From positions 665,094-729,093 of the forward strand of contig LATX02000183.1 in assembly GCA_001466705.2 (NCBI GenBank): a DNA stretch of 64,000 nt, given 5' to 3'. The translations under genes and the position numbers were made by a program. The notes beneath the pieces are model-generated. The model had not been told where the DNA came from. It saw only the letters and a list, made by a program, of their open reading frames with translations, and ran no database searches. Positions within the stretch are counted from its first letter, which is position 1, and every line of letters starts with the position of its first letter. This document shows positions 1 through 11,599 of this stretch, piece after piece. This stretch comes from Moniliophthora roreri. Taxonomy: Eukaryota; Basidiomycota; Agaricomycetes; Agaricales; Marasmiaceae.

Positions 1-49
1 CAACTATACCTTCTGGGCAGTACTATAGACACTATATTCTCACTTGCAG

Positions 50-673
50 AGATGGGTGTTAATATTATTTTGACATTGCTTACAGGTCAGTCCTTGCTGA
101 TCTGTGAAAACCTGACATTAACCTACTTCCTGTAGCTGGTCGCATATGGTGGATCAGCCGAGAAGCACGGAAACATATGGGACCTGCTATTAAAACCAAG
201 TATAACACAATTGTAGCTATTATGTGTGTTTTTCAACCCTCCCTTAGTTCAGACTCATTCTCACATGTAGCTTTTAGACTTGAGAGTGGGATTCTCTACC
301 CCATCTTCCTCACAACTGCTGTTGTTTACAATTTATTATTGACTGATTCAGGCAGTACTGGTTCAGTGCCTTTTCAGCTCCTTCTTGTCACATACCAAGT
401 TGCTGTATGTTCAGCATTTCTTGTTTTGTTATCAACTAACTTGATATGCCCTTACAGGGAATTGCCCCAACATTGATTATTATAGGTGCAGCTAGAGGCA
501 AGACTGTTGAACACACAAGCATAAATCAAGTTATGTCAAGTCTTCACTTTGCTGATGGTGCAGTTCCTGGATCTGGGAATTCAGATCCCAGATCACATAT
601 ACAGACAATTGACATTGAGAGGGCCCTATCAGCAGAGAGAATTCAAGATACAGGCAGGGAAATGTTTACATAG
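50..673 (+). CDS. 3' part of a spliced multi-pass membrane protein gene
   Basis: Four exons can be joined in frame: 50-85, 136-223, 278-405 and 458-673 (stop TAG at 671), each intron beginning GT and ending AG. The product reads ..ILTLLTAGRIWWISREARK.., then hydrophobic segments around SGILYPIFLTTAVVYNLLL and VPFQLLLVTYQVAGIAPTLI, then a polar tail of about 55 residues. The order AGRIWWISR, a membrane helix and GIAPTLIIxxxxxGK matches a large family of uncharacterised seven-helix membrane proteins common in mushroom genomes (from memory). Only the last two or three helices are inside the window; the 5' end lies upstream. No in-frame stop interrupts the exons, so this may be an intact host gene. 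Function unknown. The splice model is firm; the family call is moderate. Confidence 0.62.
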
Positions 674-2154
674 ATTGTTGTAGTGTCTGTTACACTTTTC
701 CCTCTGATACCTATGCTTCCCCTTCCTCTTGGACTTAATACACCTTCCCAGTTCCCTTTTCCTCCTCTTACATATACTTCTCTTTCCATTGGACCTATAC
801 ACCTTTCTAGCTCCCTCCTTCTCATGCTTGTAATAACAATGTCATCAGCATACACTGGTTGAGCTGGAGATTGTTTATATTTAACTGATGCTACCACTTA
901 CATACAGAACATTATGTAGATATTGGATGTACACATTTAAGCATGCATACCAGAGTCTTAGCTTCTCAGCTTGACCTGGCTTAATCTTACTTGTGTCAAT
1001 TGATATTCAACCAATCTCACCTTCTAATCTCATTCTCAAACTTGACTTGTGTTGTGCACTCAAAGGCATTAGAGTGTGTTGAATTTGCTTACTTAGACAA
1101 AGCACAAGTAACATAACAGTGTCTGTTGGATGAACCTGGTTTGTGAATTCCATGTACAAAGTCTAAACTGAGCCTCAATAATCAGTATAGACAGATAGAG
1201 CATTTAGATGATGTTGAGTATGTTTTAGCATCTGCAGAGCCTGAGACAAGATGTTCAGAGATGAAAATGATCAAAATGGGTGTACAAGTCACTCAGCCAA
1301 CTGTGATTTTTGCAGCAACAAACTTGCTGAGCATCTGGTGTTTCACTGGCATCTATTGGGACATTGGGTGCTTAAAATCTGAATGGTTGATTATAGAAGA
1401 AACCAAGGAGACCATGTCAACCATATGTGCCTTTTAGTTGGGTTCTGAGGCAACTTTGACACCTAATCACACAGAATGGTGGGTGAGATGCTGAAAGCAA
1501 CATTGTTTGTTATTTTTGTGGGTTCAGTTGCTGTAGTAACCTGTTCTCAGTGGTCAAGAAACAAGTTTGGAGTCTTTGGACAGGTTAATCAGCAGATAGT
1601 AATTACTTAGAGCATAGTCAAGTCTTTGCTGAAGACATATCTGTTGAAGTGGACAATCATGAGCTGGCTGCATGTTTCTAGTTGAGAGAGGGGTTCAAGT
1701 ACTGGCAGAGGAGGAATGTAAGAGCAATGGTTTGTTTAGCTATCTAAAAATGAAAGCCCTAGTACCTATGTGTCTTTGCAACTATGGTTCTATGTATGCA
1801 TCAACCTTTCTGCTCAAGCCTCTATACCGTCCAAGGTCAACCTATTCCAAGACGTAACGTCTAAAAACAGTCATACGGTCAGCCAATCCCCAGAACAACA
1901 TGAATCATAGCTATAGTTACTCTGTTTAATAAATCTTCCAAACAAGTCTGCTTGCAAGACCAATAAGAACAAGAGTAAAAATGTCTAAACTCAGAACAAA
2001 TTGAGGCATTGATCTGAGATTCTATATTAGAAATAATGACTATCATTAGCAAATCAAACACTTAATAATCATGGCAGAAAATAACTGTTTATCCACTAGT
2101 ACCCGTTTTATGTAATAATGGGTAAAACCGGAACTATTTGGCAGAAAACAGACC
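674..2154. other. Intergenic, no gene seen
   Basis: AT-rich sequence downstream of the membrane-protein gene. Open frames are short (under 90 codons), overlap each other and show no recognisable motif or convincing splice structure. I see no RNA gene or terminal repeats. Confidence 0.5.
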
Positions 2155-2710
2155 CTGCCTAGTGATCATGGGAGATCATGGGCAGAGTGGGTGATCATCC
2201 ATTTTGCCCATGATTGCCCATTTTCATAAGAGTCGGCTGGACAGAGAAAATATATACTGCCACCTGGCAGAATCAAACCAGTGACACCAGCATTGCTTTG
2301 TAAGCACTTTGTAAGCCACTGCAGGGGCTCAGGCCACAACATAACCACTGTGCCAAAGTGCCATATAACATTTTAGTGTACACAGTACAATATATCCCCT
2401 TGCCTCCACAGCTAATTTAGGGAAAACCTGCATTTCTCCGGCCTTGGCTAGTGTTTTTATCAGTCAGAACATTAACTAATAAGTCCTCTCTACCATATAG
2501 ACCCCTCTCTCTGTGTTTTAGAGGGCAGAAAAAAATTGAGTCTTATGATCATCTATTTTCTTCCATTTTCACCTATAATTAGTGACTGAAATCATTTCTG
2601 CCCATTTTCTCCCATTTTCTTCCATAATCATTAACCAAAATCATTTTCCCTCATTTTCTGCTATGCTCACCTATGATCATTGACTGAAATCATTTTTGTC
2701 TATTATTGTA
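2155..2710 (-). repeat. Diverged repeat with tRNA-like pol III promoter boxes
   Basis: On the minus strand, an A-box-like TGGCACAGTGGTTA (2342-2355) is followed about 60 bp on by a B-box-like TGGTTTGATTCTGC (2268-2280), the layout of a tRNA or tRNA-derived SINE. The flanking text (ACAGTACAATATATCCCCTT and CCCCTCTCTCTGT..TTTAGAGGGCAGAAAAA) matches the flank of the tRNA-like body inside the TIR elements at 29.6 kb and 59.4 kb, so the three are related. Here the surrounding DNA is built from GATCAT and CCCATTTTCTTCC-type short repeats instead of the ATTATAATGTATTTTAATG repeats of the other two. It is not a functional tRNA gene: I cannot fold a paired acceptor stem. Confidence 0.5.
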
Positions 2711-5703
2711 CATGATATAAACCAAAATAGATTATCATCCATGCTCATTAGCTGCACAATTTGCTGATGATTTTCATTCTTGAATCATAAAGAGTTGGAA
2801 GTCATTGTATATGGAAAATGGATTGTACATTCAGAGGTAGGTGAAGAACTTTTCTGAACTATTATAATCAGAGTAGAACAGAGCTATTTCAGCACCTGCC
2901 AGTCTTGTGATTCTTTATTCTCTGATAACAGGATTCTCAGTTTATGGTTTCTTGTAAATTGTTGGGTGCACCTTAAAAATATGCAACCTGGTACAAACAA
3001 CTGTATTGGTACACAGAAAGGCATCCTGAGGAGGAAGTAGGTGAGAGGTGCAAGAATATAGTTAAAATAAGCATAGGGCAGAAATGTGGTGCTCTCTTAG
3101 AGAACTCAGAGAGCTCTTTAAATAAAAGCAAAGCTCTGCTTTAATACTACTGCCACTTCTATTTGCAAAGATTCAAAAATTCCAGTTAGATGCCAAGGCT
3201 GCACAATACAGCACAAAGGCATGTGATGGGCTATATAGAGTGTATTCTGTCGAAGAAGTAGAATGAGGCTAGAACAAAGTCCTAGTGCAGCATACTAGCA
3301 TAGTGGTATAATGTGTCTTCAACCCACATTGCCATTATAGAGTATTGGCCCTACAAGACTTGTTGAACACTTGGGAGATGTAAGTAAGTAAGTTTATTCA
3401 CCTTCAAGTGCCCAAGGCTTCTTATTGGTGTAAAGTGTCTCTTAGAAAAGTGTTAAAATGCACTCAAGATGTTACTCTTATCTCTTATAATGCAAGTTTA
3501 TTATCAGATGTCTATCTCTCTGGAGTCACTAAGGACCAATCTCCAGGGCTTGCAGTGAGGAAGTAAAACTAGAATAGTACACAAAGTTATACACCAAACA
3601 AACTCTTCATGTATTCACAATTGGAGGAGGCAGAGTTACTTGGGTATATACAAATATCTAGCTGTCCTTATATACTGTCCAAGAAATATATCTATAGGAA
3701 AATATAAATAATATCTGATAATTCAAGAAAATAGTAAATAAGTGACTGAGATGCTAAAAGAGAGAATATTTGGATGTCATGGAGTCTGGCCACTAGGGTA
3801 TCTGACCATATCTGGGTGGGTATCTGCTTTCCAGGTGTTCTGGACTCTACAAATTGGATTTTCTCTTTTCTATGTCAGGCATCTAGAAATGGATGAGTGC
3901 ATCTGTCCCATATTCTTACAGCATTCCTCTCTCCAGCATCTGCACACTTGCAGATTTCCAGATGTCCAAGTTTCCAAGGTCAGAACACACTGTTACAGTT
4001 TCTATCTTCTTTAACAATGTATTCTCAGTCTTATCTAGGAGTTTACATGTCTTAGATATCAATTGTCTGTCTTATTGTATCTGTATGCAAGTAGCTACAT
4101 TTGTTCTGAGGTGTTTCTACTCTTTCCAAAGCTATGTTACTCTTTGTTAAGTAATTTCATCTGTTGTTAATGATTATTCTCTGATTGTTCCTTTCTAGGT
4201 CATCTCTCTGTTCAATGTCTTCTCTAAGTACCTCCATACTGTTTTACTGCATATTGCACTTTGCAGATGTCATAGAAAGGTAAAATAAAACAAAAAATCC
4301 CATTGATAGCACTTTTAAAAGCTTGGTTAACTAGCCAACACATTTATATGGTCATAGTTAGGTTCCCTACAGGTCTCAGGAGTGATTCACTTTGGATCTG
4401 ATACATAGACAAGTAAGCAAGTACAGCTTAGACACCTCTGTATAGCATATCATATAGCTCTTTGTACTTTTCAATATTCTGTAGCTTCTCTAAGGCAATG
4501 ACTAGCAGACTGGGCTCACTCTAGTCCTTATTACCCATTATCTTGTGTCATATTAAAGTATTTCAATTCAAAAGTAGTCAACTAGTTGGTTTTTGGTTAT
4601 TGCTGTTTCAAGAATAGCTGGCACAAGTCCCATAGTGCATCTGTATTGCATATTTTCTGCCAAATCTTTGGAACACAATAACTCACTCAGATCTCAACTG
4701 TTTAACCCAATTCTAGGCTTATTAGAACATGATTCATGAGGAGAAGGGAGCCCCATATAGGCCCACTCTTACACTGTTAAGTCTGGGTTGAGTATATAAC
4801 AAATATGGTCAGCTCTTGAGACATTGCTTTTGATATATGCTAACTCAACTTTTAGAATATACTACTAATGCTGTTGCAGAAAGGAACATTTAATACTTTT
4901 AGTAATGTTTTGAATTTGTACCTGACTGCACCCACAGGGTGCAGGCTTAATATTCCAAGTTGCTGTACAGAATCCACTCACCATGCAAATAATACCCTGT
5001 TAGGGTGTGTGGGAATGCTGACTCATCTAAACTATTCTTTTGAGAGTGCCTACAATTATCGGAATAGCTGTAATAGTGGGTGGCCTTCTGATGTGAGAAC
5101 TGTTTATATCTGTTGCTATAATGCACATATTATAGCATCAGACCTAAGGTTTTACTCAGGCACTGAAGGTGAGGTTACCTTAGCCTCTGGTATGATGAGA
5201 ACAACTTGGGAAATCAAGTGTGCACCCTCTGAGTGCACCCTGGTACAAATTTGACCCTCTCATGCTATTTCTACAACTATCCCTCAATAAAGTACACAAC
5301 CTCCTCTTCTAAGGCACCAACAGCAACACTCTTGATACTTCAGTCATGGCTTATGCCCCATCAGCCAGCTTATACCCAAAACCTGCAATTACTTAACTCT
5401 TATAGCCTCACTTGTCACATCCATACTATGCTCTGCACCAAGCTCCAGCAAAACTGGAGTGCAGTTAGTAAGCCATTCCATGTATGCTTGGCTACTCTCT
5501 TCTGCTCCAGCTTCCATTCATATAACCTTCAGCACCCCCTCTGAGCACTTATCCAATTGTGCCATTTGCTCTTCTGCAAACTCAGAGTTCCACAGCCCCA
5601 GTAAGGACCTTGCCAGGATCCCCATGTTTACCCTAAACCTTGTGCTCAGAAGAGGATTATTTGGGGCCCTCAATTGCATCAGAATTGGCTGAACCTAAAC
5701 ATT
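2711..5703. other. AT-rich DNA without recognisable genes
   Basis: Several open frames of 75-128 codons exist (for example 4868-5254), but none has a recognisable domain and they overlap in different frames. A small inverted repeat, CTGCACCC..GGGTGCAG, lies near 4926-4944. The sequence looks like decayed transposon or intergenic DNA. Confidence 0.4.
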
Positions 5704-5706
5704 ATA

Positions 5707-6373
5707 CACTGGGTGCAGCAAAGTGTAAAACATGTGAATTATGTTGATCTTTATGTTGAATATTCTGTAATTTTTTGTAGAGTAATGCATATGGTTTATG
5801 TTAATCTTTTTGTAGTTTTATATTGATAAGTTCACTACAATTTTAATAGTGTAGTGCATATGCTTTATGCTAATATTATGTTGAGCTGTACTTTTAATTA
5901 ATGCTATACTTTAGCTTTATGACTCTAACCATAAAACTTGTGTAATACTTCTGTGACTTATGCTGAATTTACACTAAAAAGAGAGCTTAGCATAAGTATA
6001 GAATGTGATACAAGGTAAAGTGTCTGTCTTATGCTAAATAAAAATCACAGAATCTCTTTGCTTTCAGTAGAAATAATTTCAGTATAATGCTTGAACATTA
6101 CACTGAATTCATGCTATTGAAATCTTAAGTTCAATACTAGACTTATTGTAAAGGATAGTATTAAGTACCAATGAGAATCAGAATAATAGATATACATTAC
6201 CTTGACTATTGCTGACCTATTTCAGTTGATTTGTATGGTTATAGCTCTGTTGCATCTTACACAAATCTATTTGTATAACCTGGCCACAGGTCACACTCAA
6301 TACAAGTTGACCTGAAATAGGTTAGACTGGCTGCTTATGCAAGTTGCAAACTCTATTCCCACACAGCCAAAAT
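5707..6373 (+). repeat. 650-bp end repeat, copy 1
   Basis: Begins CACTGGGTGCAGCAAAGTG and runs to the contig join at 6374. It is nearly identical to 7459-8120 (direct) and to 9787-10245 (inverted, truncated). It contains many copies of TTATGCTAA or its complement. I first read copies 1 and 2 as LTRs, but the inverted third copy and the CACTG terminus fit DNA-transposon ends better. Confidence 0.7.
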
Positions 6374-6377
6374 NAAC

Positions 6378-7458
6378 AGTAGAGACCTGGAGGAACCCAT
6401 TGCTAAGGCTGCTGCAGAGTTGTGCAAGGACCCCACCCATAGGAGTGTATGGAGTGCAGAGTGGAATCAAGAGAATGGTTTGCTTGTGTTCAGAGGCAAG
6501 ATCTATGTCCCCAAAGACAAGGATCTTCATTGTTGTATTATGGAGCAACACCATGATTCCTGTGTAGCAGGACATTCTGGAAGGTTCAAGACACTGGAAC
6601 TTGTCTCTTGTAATTACCAGTGGCCACAGATGAGCAGATACATTGGCCAGTATACCAGGACATGCCAACCATGCATTAGAGCCAAGATCCAGTGTCACAA
6701 ACCTATAGGTGAACTGCATCCTACTCCTACTGCCCCAGAGTGCTGGCAGTGTCTGTTGACTTTATAGTTGAGTTGCTGGAAGCTCATGGGTTTGATGCTA
6801 TCATGAATGTTGTGGATACTACTGGAAAGCATGCGCATTTTCTGCCAACTCACACTACTATCAATGCAGAAGGTGCTGCAGGGCTGTATCTCAAAGAAGT
6901 GTGGAAGTACCATGGACTCCCTGTGAACATGATTTCAGACAGAGGCACACAGTTTGTAGCTGAATTCACTAGGGAACTCTACCAGCTTCTTGGGATCAAG
7001 TTAGCTGCATCCACAGCATATCACTCTTAGACTGATGGCCAAACTGAATGGGTTAACCAGGAGTTAGAGGAATACCTATGCCTATTTGTCTTACATTGTC
7101 AAGATAACTGGGATGAACTTCTACTATTGGCAGAATTTTCCTACAATAATCACATCCACTCCTCTACTCAACAAACTCCATTCATACTGGATACCCAATC
7201 AACCACCATCTGAGGCTGAAAGTGTCAACCAGTTCAAACAACAAATGCAGGCTGGATTGGAAGAAGCTAAGGCAGCTCTGGACAAAGCTGAGCAGGAATA
7301 CACCCAATACTACAACAGATGTTGTGTCCCTGCACCAGAGTTCAAGCCAGAAGACAAGGTATGGCTAGATGCCTCTGACATCCAGACAGATCAACCCTCC
7401 AAGAAGCTTGCAGACCGCAACCTTGGTCTATTTGTTGTTGAACATTGTGTTGGATTTG
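6378..7458 (+). pseudogene. Ty3/gypsy integrase remnant
   Basis: Translated pieces in shifting frames give, in order, an integrase zinc-finger region (HHDSCVAGHSGRFKTLEL.. then TCQPCIRAKI), the catalytic core ([13 protein letters not shown], then [13 protein letters not shown]) and the tail ([14 protein letters not shown], then FKPEDKVWLDASDI..KKLADRNLGLF). This is the C-terminal half of pol. The frame changes near 6740 and 7085, and TAG at 7028-7030 replaces the Gln expected in HSQTDGQTE, so it is dead. The tail stops abruptly at 7458, where copy 2 of the CACTG-ended repeat begins. It is a different gypsy lineage from the element at 15-26 kb: the core and tail differ throughout and no chromodomain is present. 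Confidence 0.8.
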
Positions 7459-8120
7459 CACTGGGTGCAGCAAAGTGTAAAACATGTGAATTATGTTGAT
7501 CTTTATGTTGAATATTCTGTAATTTTTTGTAGAGTAATGCATATGTTTTATGTTAATCTTTTTGTAGTTCTATATTGATAAGTTCACTACAATTTTAATA
7601 GCATAGTGCATATGCTTTATGCTAAACTTATGCTAATATTATGTTGAGCTGTACTTTGGATTAATGCTATACTTTAGCTTCATGACTCTAACCATAAAAC
7701 TTGTGTAATACTTCTGTGACTTATGCTGAATTTACACTAAAAAGAGGGCTTAGCATAAGTATAGAATTTGATACAAGGTAAAGTGTCTGTCTTATTCTAA
7801 ATAAAAATCACAGAATCTCTTCGCTTTCAGTAGAAATAATTTCAGTATAATGCTTGAACATTACACTGAATTCATGCTATTGAAATCTTAAGTTCAATAC
7901 TAGACTTATTGTAAAGGATAGTATTAAGTACCAATGAGAATCAGAATAATAGATATACATTACCTTGACTATTGCTGACCTATTTCAGTTGATTTGTATG
8001 GTTATAGCTCTGTTGCATCTTACACAAATCTATTTGTATAACCTGGCCACAGGTCACACTCAATACAAGTTGACCTGAAATAGGTCAGACTGGCTGCTTA
8101 TGCAAGTTGCAAACTCTGTT
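7459..8120 (+). repeat. 650-bp end repeat, copy 2 (direct)
   Basis: Second copy of the CACTGGGTGCAGC repeat, inserted into the integrase remnant. The flank to its left is TTG, not ATA, so it does not pair with the end at 10245. It ends at the contig join at 8121. Confidence 0.7.
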
Positions 8121-8121
8121 N

Positions 8122-9786
8122 GGTATTCTTTGTAAATGAATCCATATTCTTCATAAATGAAGCTTTACCTTCTGAGAATGAATCTGTGTCCTTTGTGGGT
8201 GGATCCATACCTTATGGATTTATTTCCAACTATAAGGATACAAATCCATTCTCAAAGAGCACAAAGTTTACAGATCCATTCTGAGGAGGTATAGATTTAT
8301 TTTCAAGAAGTACAGACTTATCCATAAAGAATATAGATTCATTCCCAGAAGGTACCATTCTCAAAGGGCATAAAGGTTACAGATCCATTCCCAAAAGGTA
8401 CAGACTTATTTTTAAAGAATACAGATCTATTTTCAAAGGATACAGATTTATTCTCAAGAGGTGTAGACTTATGGATCCATCCATGAAGGATACAAATTCA
8501 TTCCTAAAAGGTATAGACTCATCTATAAAGGATATATCTATTCTCAAAGGATACAGATGCATTCTCAAGAGGTAAAGACTCATTCTTAAAGAATACAGAT
8601 CTATTTTCAAAAGATACAGACCCATTCAGAAAGGATACAGATTTATTCTCAAGAGATAGAGACTTATGGATTCATTTATAAAGATACACATTTATTTTTA
8701 AAGAATATGGATTCATCTATAAAGAATACAGATTCATTCCCAAAAGGTACAGACTCATCTATGAAGGATATATCTATTCTCAAAAGGTACAGACTCATTC
8801 TTAAAGAATACAGATCCACTCTCAAAGGATACAGATTCATCCATGAAAGATACAGATCCATTGTCAAGGGGTACAGATTCATCTATGAAAGATACAGATT
8901 TATTCTCAAGAGGTACAGACTTATCTATGAAGGATACAGATTCATTAAGAATACAGATCTATTCTGATATAGATTCATCTATGTCCTTTATAAATGTATC
9001 CATACCTCTTGAGAATAAATCTGTATTCTTTATAGATGAGTCTGTACCTCTTGAGAATAGATCTGTATTCTTTAAAAATTAGTCTGTACCTCTCAAGAAT
9101 GCATCTGTATCCTTTGAGAATGGATGTATCCTTTATGGATGAGTCTGTATTCTTCATGAATGAATTCATAAGTCTGTACCTTTTGAGAATAAATCTGTAC
9201 TCCTTGAGAATGAGTCTGTATCCTTTGAGAATGGATCTGTATTCTTTCTGAGTGAGTCTGTATCCTTTAAGAATGGATCTTTACCTCTTGAGAACACATC
9301 TGTATCCTTTGAGAATAGATATATCCTTTATGGATGAGTCTGAACCTTTTAGGAATGAATCTGTATCCTTCATAGATGAATCCATAAGCATGTACCTCTT
9401 GAGAATAAATCTGTATCTTTCATAAATGAATCCAGTACCCTTGAGAATGAATCTGTATCCTTTGAGAATAGATCTGTACCCTTTATGAATGAGTCTGTAT
9501 CCTTTGAAAATAGAGGTGTATTCTTTAAGAATAGGTTTGTACTTCTTGGGAATGTATCTGTATCCTTTAAGAATAGATATATCCTTCATGGATGAGTCTG
9601 TACCTTTTAGGAATGAATCTGTATTCTTTATAGGTGAATCCATATTCTTTGAAAATAAGACCATATCCTTTATGAATGAATCCATAAGTCTATACCTCTT
9701 GAGAGTAAACCTGTATCTTTTGTAGATGAATCTGTACCCCTTGAGAATAAATCTGTGTCCTTCATGAATGAGTCTGTACCTCTTGG
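8122..9786. repeat. 21-bp minisatellite with orientation switches
   Basis: Most of this stretch is a diverged tandem array of a 21-bp unit close to TACAGATTCATTCTCAAAGGA. The orientation changes: reverse at about 8122-8215, forward at about 8225-8965, reverse again at about 8985-9780, so the last two blocks form an imperfect palindrome with arms near 0.8 kb. Because 21 is a multiple of three, both strands stay open as 7-residue repeats (LYLLRMD-like or YRFILKG-like); these open frames are by-products of the repeat, not evidence of a gene. Occasional 19- and 29-bp units break the register. Confidence 0.8.
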
Positions 9787-10245
9787 GAACTTACTATCCT
9801 TTACAATAAGTCTAGTGTTGAACTTAAGATTTCAATAGCATGAATTCAGTGTAATGTTCAAGCATTATACTGAAATTATTTCTACTGAAAGCAAAGAGAT
9901 TCTGTGATTTTTATTTAGCATAAGACAGACACTTTACCTTGTATCACATTCTATACTTATGCTAAGCTCTCTTTTTAGTGTAAATTCAGCATAAGTCACA
10001 GAAGTATTACACAAGTTTTATGGTTAGAGTCATAAAGCTAAAGTATAGCATTAATTAAAAGTACAGCTCAACATAATATTAGCATAAAGCATATGCACTA
10101 CACTATTAAAATTGTAGTGAACTTATCAATATAAAACTACAAAAAGATTAACATAAACCATATGCATTACTCTACAAAAAATTACAGAATATTCAATATA
10201 AAGATCAACATAATTCACATGTTTTATACTTTGCTGCACCCAGTG
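9787..10245 (-). repeat. 650-bp end repeat, copy 3 (inverted, truncated)
   Basis: Reverse complement of the first 450 bp or so of copies 1 and 2, ending GCTGCACCCAGTG at 10245 and followed by ATA. The inner side stops against the minisatellite at about 9787. Confidence 0.7.
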
Positions 10246-11599
10246 ATAGTCAGCACCTTGTTTGACATCAACTCAACATATTACCACCAAATCTCAAACC
10301 CTGCAGAGTTTCACCAAAGTGTCATTCCCAGTAGCAGTCCTCTCCATCAGTAACCCATTTCCACCCTAAGGGAAAGCATCCACTACTCTGTTGAATAACT
10401 TCTGATTTGCTGTCAAGGCAATGATATTGATGATTTCAATACTAGGCATTATAAAAACATTTGGATTCAACTCTGCCTCCTCTTTCTCCCTGTTTATAAC
10501 AGCATGCTCTCCCTTATTGGAAATTTATGAAACATACTCCACTTATTAGACTCTGCTTTGAGAAGTAGCTGCTACTTGCCCTGCCAGTGCACTGATCACA
10601 ATCCGATCCATAAGAATGAACCCTCAAGCTCAGAGGAGTGCAATCAATGCCACCCAAATCTCTCACACCCTTCCTGTTGATTGATCAGAATAATCCCCCA
10701 AGGTGAAAGCAGCATGAAACATGTGAGTACTATCTTGCCTACTGATTGTCATCTAATAAGGGGTCCTGCTCAGAGGCCCAAACATCTCACACCCTCTCAA
10801 CTCCCATTTGAAATATGGTCACTGATCTGGATGTAATGCCTCCAAGATGCTGGCAAATAATAGGATTCTGTACTCCTCCAACTCCAGCATGTCTCCCTCA
10901 TATGGCATGCTGCCATTCACAAGAATGCCACTCTATGGTCTGAGCTTGTGGTGCATGACCCAGATTGCAAACATGACATAGCCTGGCTGCAATCATACAT
11001 CCAACAATCTCTAGAACTCTCTTTCACCTTCTGCCTCCAAGTTTACCAATCCCAATCTGTTGTTGCCCACTACACACACAGAGTCTATCAAAGCCTTCAA
11101 GCCATATCACACTGATGAAAGTCTGCATGATTTGAACTAAATGGTGGTAATTCAACATTCTGGATCTCTCTGGGCTGTGTTGCCATCCAACCATCTTGGA
11201 GTTCTTTCTACTAGAGGTTTTAGGCAAAGTAGAAACCCAGAAGGTAGAAGAGATGTTTATATCTCTTAACACATGCCCTCAGTTAAAGTGAGTCAGTTTC
11301 CATGAGGACATCTACCAATCCAGAAGCTCAAACTCCACCATAAGTTCATTTAATGTCATACTCACCTCTAGTGCCTTCCACCTAGCCAACAAAATTGTAG
11401 ACCTCTCCATATTCTGTGCTATCATCCCTCCCCTCATCCAATTTCTCAATTCTTGCACCACACTTCAACACCTTCACATCAACAAGGCATTGTCATCCCT
11501 ATACCCCAAACAATCACTGCAGATAATATATATTGCAACACTCCAATCTCTTCATCTTCAAGGTTGTCACAAAGGCACCACTATACTCCTCTCCCTCCT
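10246..11599. other. No gene recognised
   Basis: Only short open frames without motifs. The junction with 5703 across the CACTG element would restore contiguous sequence, so this is probably the same old DNA that lies left of 5.7 kb. I cannot name it. Confidence 0.35.

Larger units (their letters stand above)
5707..10245. mobile_element. CACTG-ended composite DNA element, target duplication ATA
   Basis: The left end reads CACTGGGTGCAGC and the right end GCTGCACCCAGTG, an inverted pair. ATA lies immediately outside both (5704-5706 and 10246-10248), a 3-bp target duplication as in EnSpm/CACTA elements. The ends continue into long inverted sequence (5707-6360 against 9787-10245) rich in TTATGCTAA/TTAGCATAA words, like CACTA subterminal repeats. 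A second direct copy of the left end begins at 7459. No transposase is visible; the interior holds a gypsy integrase fragment and a 21-bp minisatellite. Ns at 6374 and 8121 mean the interior order may be wrong. CACTA membership is inferred from ends and duplication length only. Confidence 0.45.

Noticed and set aside
5707..8120. The 650-bp repeats as LTRs of the 6.4-7.5 kb integrase remnant
   Set aside because: They begin CACTG, a third copy is inverted, and outer copies have a 3-bp ATA duplication; copy 2 cuts into the integrase tail. DNA-element ends fit better.
8377..9725. Repetitive proteins of heptapeptide units on both strands
   Set aside because: Open frames arise because the satellite unit is 21 bp; they occur on both strands and flip with array orientation.
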